Both the position numbers and the translations under genes were made by a program. DNA of 64,000 nucleotides, taken from the NCBI GenBank assembly GCA_902780405.1, contig CACZFI010000005.1, forward strand, positions 62,001 through 126,000, in the 5' to 3' direction. Position 1 is the first letter of the stretch; each line of letters starts with the position of its first letter. This document shows positions 62,223-64,000 of the stretch, one piece after another. The stretch is from an uncultured Lachnospiraceae bacterium. GTDB lineage: Bacteria; Bacillota; Clostridia; Lachnospirales; Lachnospiraceae. The notes under the pieces were generated by a model. That model did no database searches, was not told where the DNA came from, and saw nothing but the letters and a program-made list of their open reading frames with translations.

Positions 62223-64000
62223 ATGGGATGGTTCAGTTCCGCTCTGGGGAAAATCCCTTTTCTGTCTAATATCGGCGGTAAGAAAAAATCCAACAAAAGC
62301 AATGTAGAATTGCAATACGACAAGGCTATGAACCTCATGGAGAACGGCAACGCAGATGATGCGGTGACGATCCTTGAGGGTATTGTTGACGTTGCGATTC
62401 TTGATGAACAGTATAAGAATATCGGCATTGACGCCTTGAAGATCATGAGCGAGTTGTACGAGACCGGAAAGTACAGCAACTGTATGATCGAGAAGGACTT
62501 AAACAAGGCCTGCACCTACTTAGAGAAACTCACGAACCTGAACAAGGATGGTGACACCATCTACAAGCTCGCGAAGATGTTCCTGGAGGCGCAGAATTTT
62601 TCCAAGGCGATCACCTATTTCGAGAAGTCGACCGAGTGCGGCATCAAGGCTGCATACATGAATCTCGGTAACATTTACGAGAACGGTCTTGCGCGGATCG
62701 ACCAGTACGGCAACCGAAGCGAGCTCATCGTACCCGTTGATTACGAGAAGGCGATGATGTGGTACAGAAAGCTGGCCGACCTCGGTGATACCAAGGCAAT
62801 GTCCGCTTACGACCGCGTTGAGTATGCAAGTCAGCATACCGACAGTATTGAATTCGAAGAGAAAGACAAACTCTACACCGAGATCGCGGATGCACGTCGT
62901 GCGAAGGGCAAGGAGCCCCGTTACAAGGCCATCGAGGCATCCCGTCTCCAGTATCAGTATACTTACGTTCACAACCAGGTGGACGGCTATATTCACAAGC
63001 TCCCGAAGGATTGGGTGAAGACGATCAATGAGGAGACCGACGAGGAGTACTACGCGCCGAGCCTTACCTACAAGGACTTTGCGATGTATGTATCCTACGA
63101 CAGTATTCCCCGTGATTCCAAGAAGACGCTTGAAAATTATCTTCGTTACTGCAACGACGCTTTCGATGAGGAGCTTCAGCTCAAGGCTTACATCACCGAG
63201 TATGCGGACGGTATCTGCACTACCTTCTATCACAAGGAGATGGAGAAGGGTATCGTAACATTTGCCTTCTATCAGGGCAAGCGTCTTGCGTGCATGAAGT
63301 TTGTCTGTGCGTCGATGGAGATTATCGAGCAGTACGAGGAGATCATCTTCGAGTGTGCGAACTCCTTCGCATTCGTGGATCCCACCGTGGTGAGTGATCA
63401 GAGCTTAAACCGTAAGGACAACCAGTACTACAGCGAGGCTGTATACTGCTACTACTTAGAGGATTATGAAGGCGCGATGGCTGCGGCCAAGCAGGCCTTA
63501 AAACTCGGAAGCATCAAGGCCAGCTATCTGTTGATCGAACTTTACTTTGATGAGGATTCGCCTTACAAGGATATCGAGAAGACCATCAGCTACGCAAAGC
63601 AGCTCTTTGAAGCCACCAAGGATCCGGACCTTGCATTCCTGCTCGGCCAGATCTACGACCAGAATCAAAAGGACTACATGAAGGCGCTCAACTGGTACGA
63701 GAATGCACACAGACTCGGACACAAGCGTGTGGCCTTCTATCTCGGACGTATTTACTACTACGGCGTACTCCGCACCAAGCGTGACGGTAAGAAGGCGCTC
63801 AAGTATTTCGAGGAAGCGAAAGCAAACGGTATCGTTGAGGCGGACGCTTACATCAAGGATATCAAGGAACTCGGCAACGAAGACCTGCAGAGTGCAGTCG
63901 AAAAGTGGGAGCGCGCCATCGAGGCGGGCAGCGGACAGACCGCATTGAAGGTTGCGTTATACAAGCAGTCCCAGGTATTCTACATGGCCACATCCTACGA
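62223..64000 (+). CDS. Sel1/TPR-repeat protein (C-terminus cut by window edge)
   Basis: The frame is open from the ATG at 62223, 9 bases after AAGGAGG, to the window end: at least 592 residues. It begins MGWFSSALGKIPF, then helical repeats of the Sel1 type: YLEKLTNLNKDGDTIYKLAKMF, AAYMNLGNIYENG, AMMWYRKLADLGDTKAM, and later ALNWYENAHRLGHKRVAF and LGRIYYYGV. A non-repeat domain lies between (~225-400). There is no signal peptide. Sel1 repeats bind proteins; no enzymatic motif is seen. Confidence 0.82.
   Translation, partial: MGWFSSALGKIPFLSNIGGKKKSNKSNVELQYDKAMNLMENGNADDAVTILEGIVDVAILDEQYKNIGIDALKIMSELYETGKYSNCMIEKDLNKACTYLEKLTNLNKDGDTIYKLAKMFLEAQNFSKAITYFEKSTECGIKAAYMNLGNIYENGLARIDQYGNRSELIVPVDYEKAMMWYRKLADLGDTKAMSAYDRVEYASQHTDSIEFEEKDKLYTEIADARRAKGKEPRYKAIEASRLQYQYTYVHNQVDGYIHKLPKDWVKTINEETDEEYYAPSLTYKDFAMYVSYDSIPRDSKKTLENYLRYCNDAFDEELQLKAYITEYADGICTTFYHKEMEKGIVTFAFYQGKRLACMKFVCASMEIIEQYEEIIFECANSFAFVDPTVVSDQSLNRKDNQYYSEAVYCYYLEDYEGAMAAAKQALKLGSIKASYLLIELYFDEDSPYKDIEKTISYAKQLFEATKDPDLAFLLGQIYDQNQKDYMKALNWYENAHRLGHKRVAFYLGRIYYYGVLRTKRDGKKALKYFEEAKANGIVEADAYIKDIKELGNEDLQSAVEKWERAIEAGSGQTALKVALYKQSQVFYMATSY

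Overview
The window is ordinary chromosome from a low-to-mid GC anaerobic Firmicute, most likely family Lachnospiraceae (class Clostridia). Supporting signs are a glgC-glgD pair with spoVG, an HprK/Crh-type carbon control set, murB-rapZ-whiA-crh, an anaerobic ribonucleotide reductase (nrdDG), a four-subunit ferredoxin-linked 2-oxoacid oxidoreductase, a DUF4250 protein and strong AGGAGG ribosome sites with several TTG/GTG starts. I see no prophage, transposase, CRISPR array or plasmid function.

Layout. 1-2845 (minus) is the truncated end of a TIR-domain/beta-propeller membrane protein, divergent from the ATP synthase operon (2982-9337, followed by a lipoprotein to 10292). A new promoter at 10296 starts a one-domain GlmU, pth, mfd and a PrsA-like lipoprotein (10351-16253). 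This converges on a lipoprotein trigger-factor homologue (16299-17405, minus) at a perfect 20-bp hairpin. nrdD-nrdG-dut (17702-20823) follows a promoter carrying NrdR boxes, then a tRNA-Leu(CAG) on the minus strand. 21035-26503 holds a hydrolase/methyltransferase fusion, a NatAB-type exporter whose permease is fused to a CPBP protease, and a GH25 lysozyme. A minus-strand AAA ATPase (26507-27763) is divergent from a 12-kb operon (27896-40214): AI-2E family transporter, degenerate CbiE/CbiT-like protein, DUF4250, leuS, membrane protein, pheS, pheT, queA and a membrane GDPD. 40285-44534 has a zinc-ribbon protein, a lipoprotein, an ABC-F ATPase with a damaged second site, and trpS. A 180-bp imperfect palindrome separates it from porCDAB (minus, 47785-44777). 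47939-54302 carries two membrane-anchored proteins, an aconitase-family hydratase, and an NfeD/SPFH/small-protein unit. 54470-59125 is glgC, glgD, spoVG, hprK and a ROK glucokinase; 59261-62148 is murB, rapZ, whiA and crh; a Sel1-repeat protein runs off the right edge.

The most striking feature is the ATP synthase. No separate delta gene (atpH) is present. Instead, the first ~75 residues of AtpA align without gaps to the C-terminal, b-binding domain of delta, at the exact place where atpH normally sits. The c subunit also carries a ~65-residue N-terminal extension with a signal-peptide-like segment. Other observations worth following are the ABC-F protein that lost the Walker A lysine and switch histidine in its second domain, the hydrolase-methyltransferase fusion whose hydrolase half lacks the nucleophile serine, the CbiET-like protein with no glycine-rich SAM loop, and the Crh protein with Glu at position 15.

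Carbon flow is a visible theme: glycogen precursor synthesis (GlgC/D), glucose phosphorylation, HprK/Crh signalling and pyruvate oxidation to ferredoxin lie within 15 kb. All functional calls come from reading protein motifs by eye; no database search was run.
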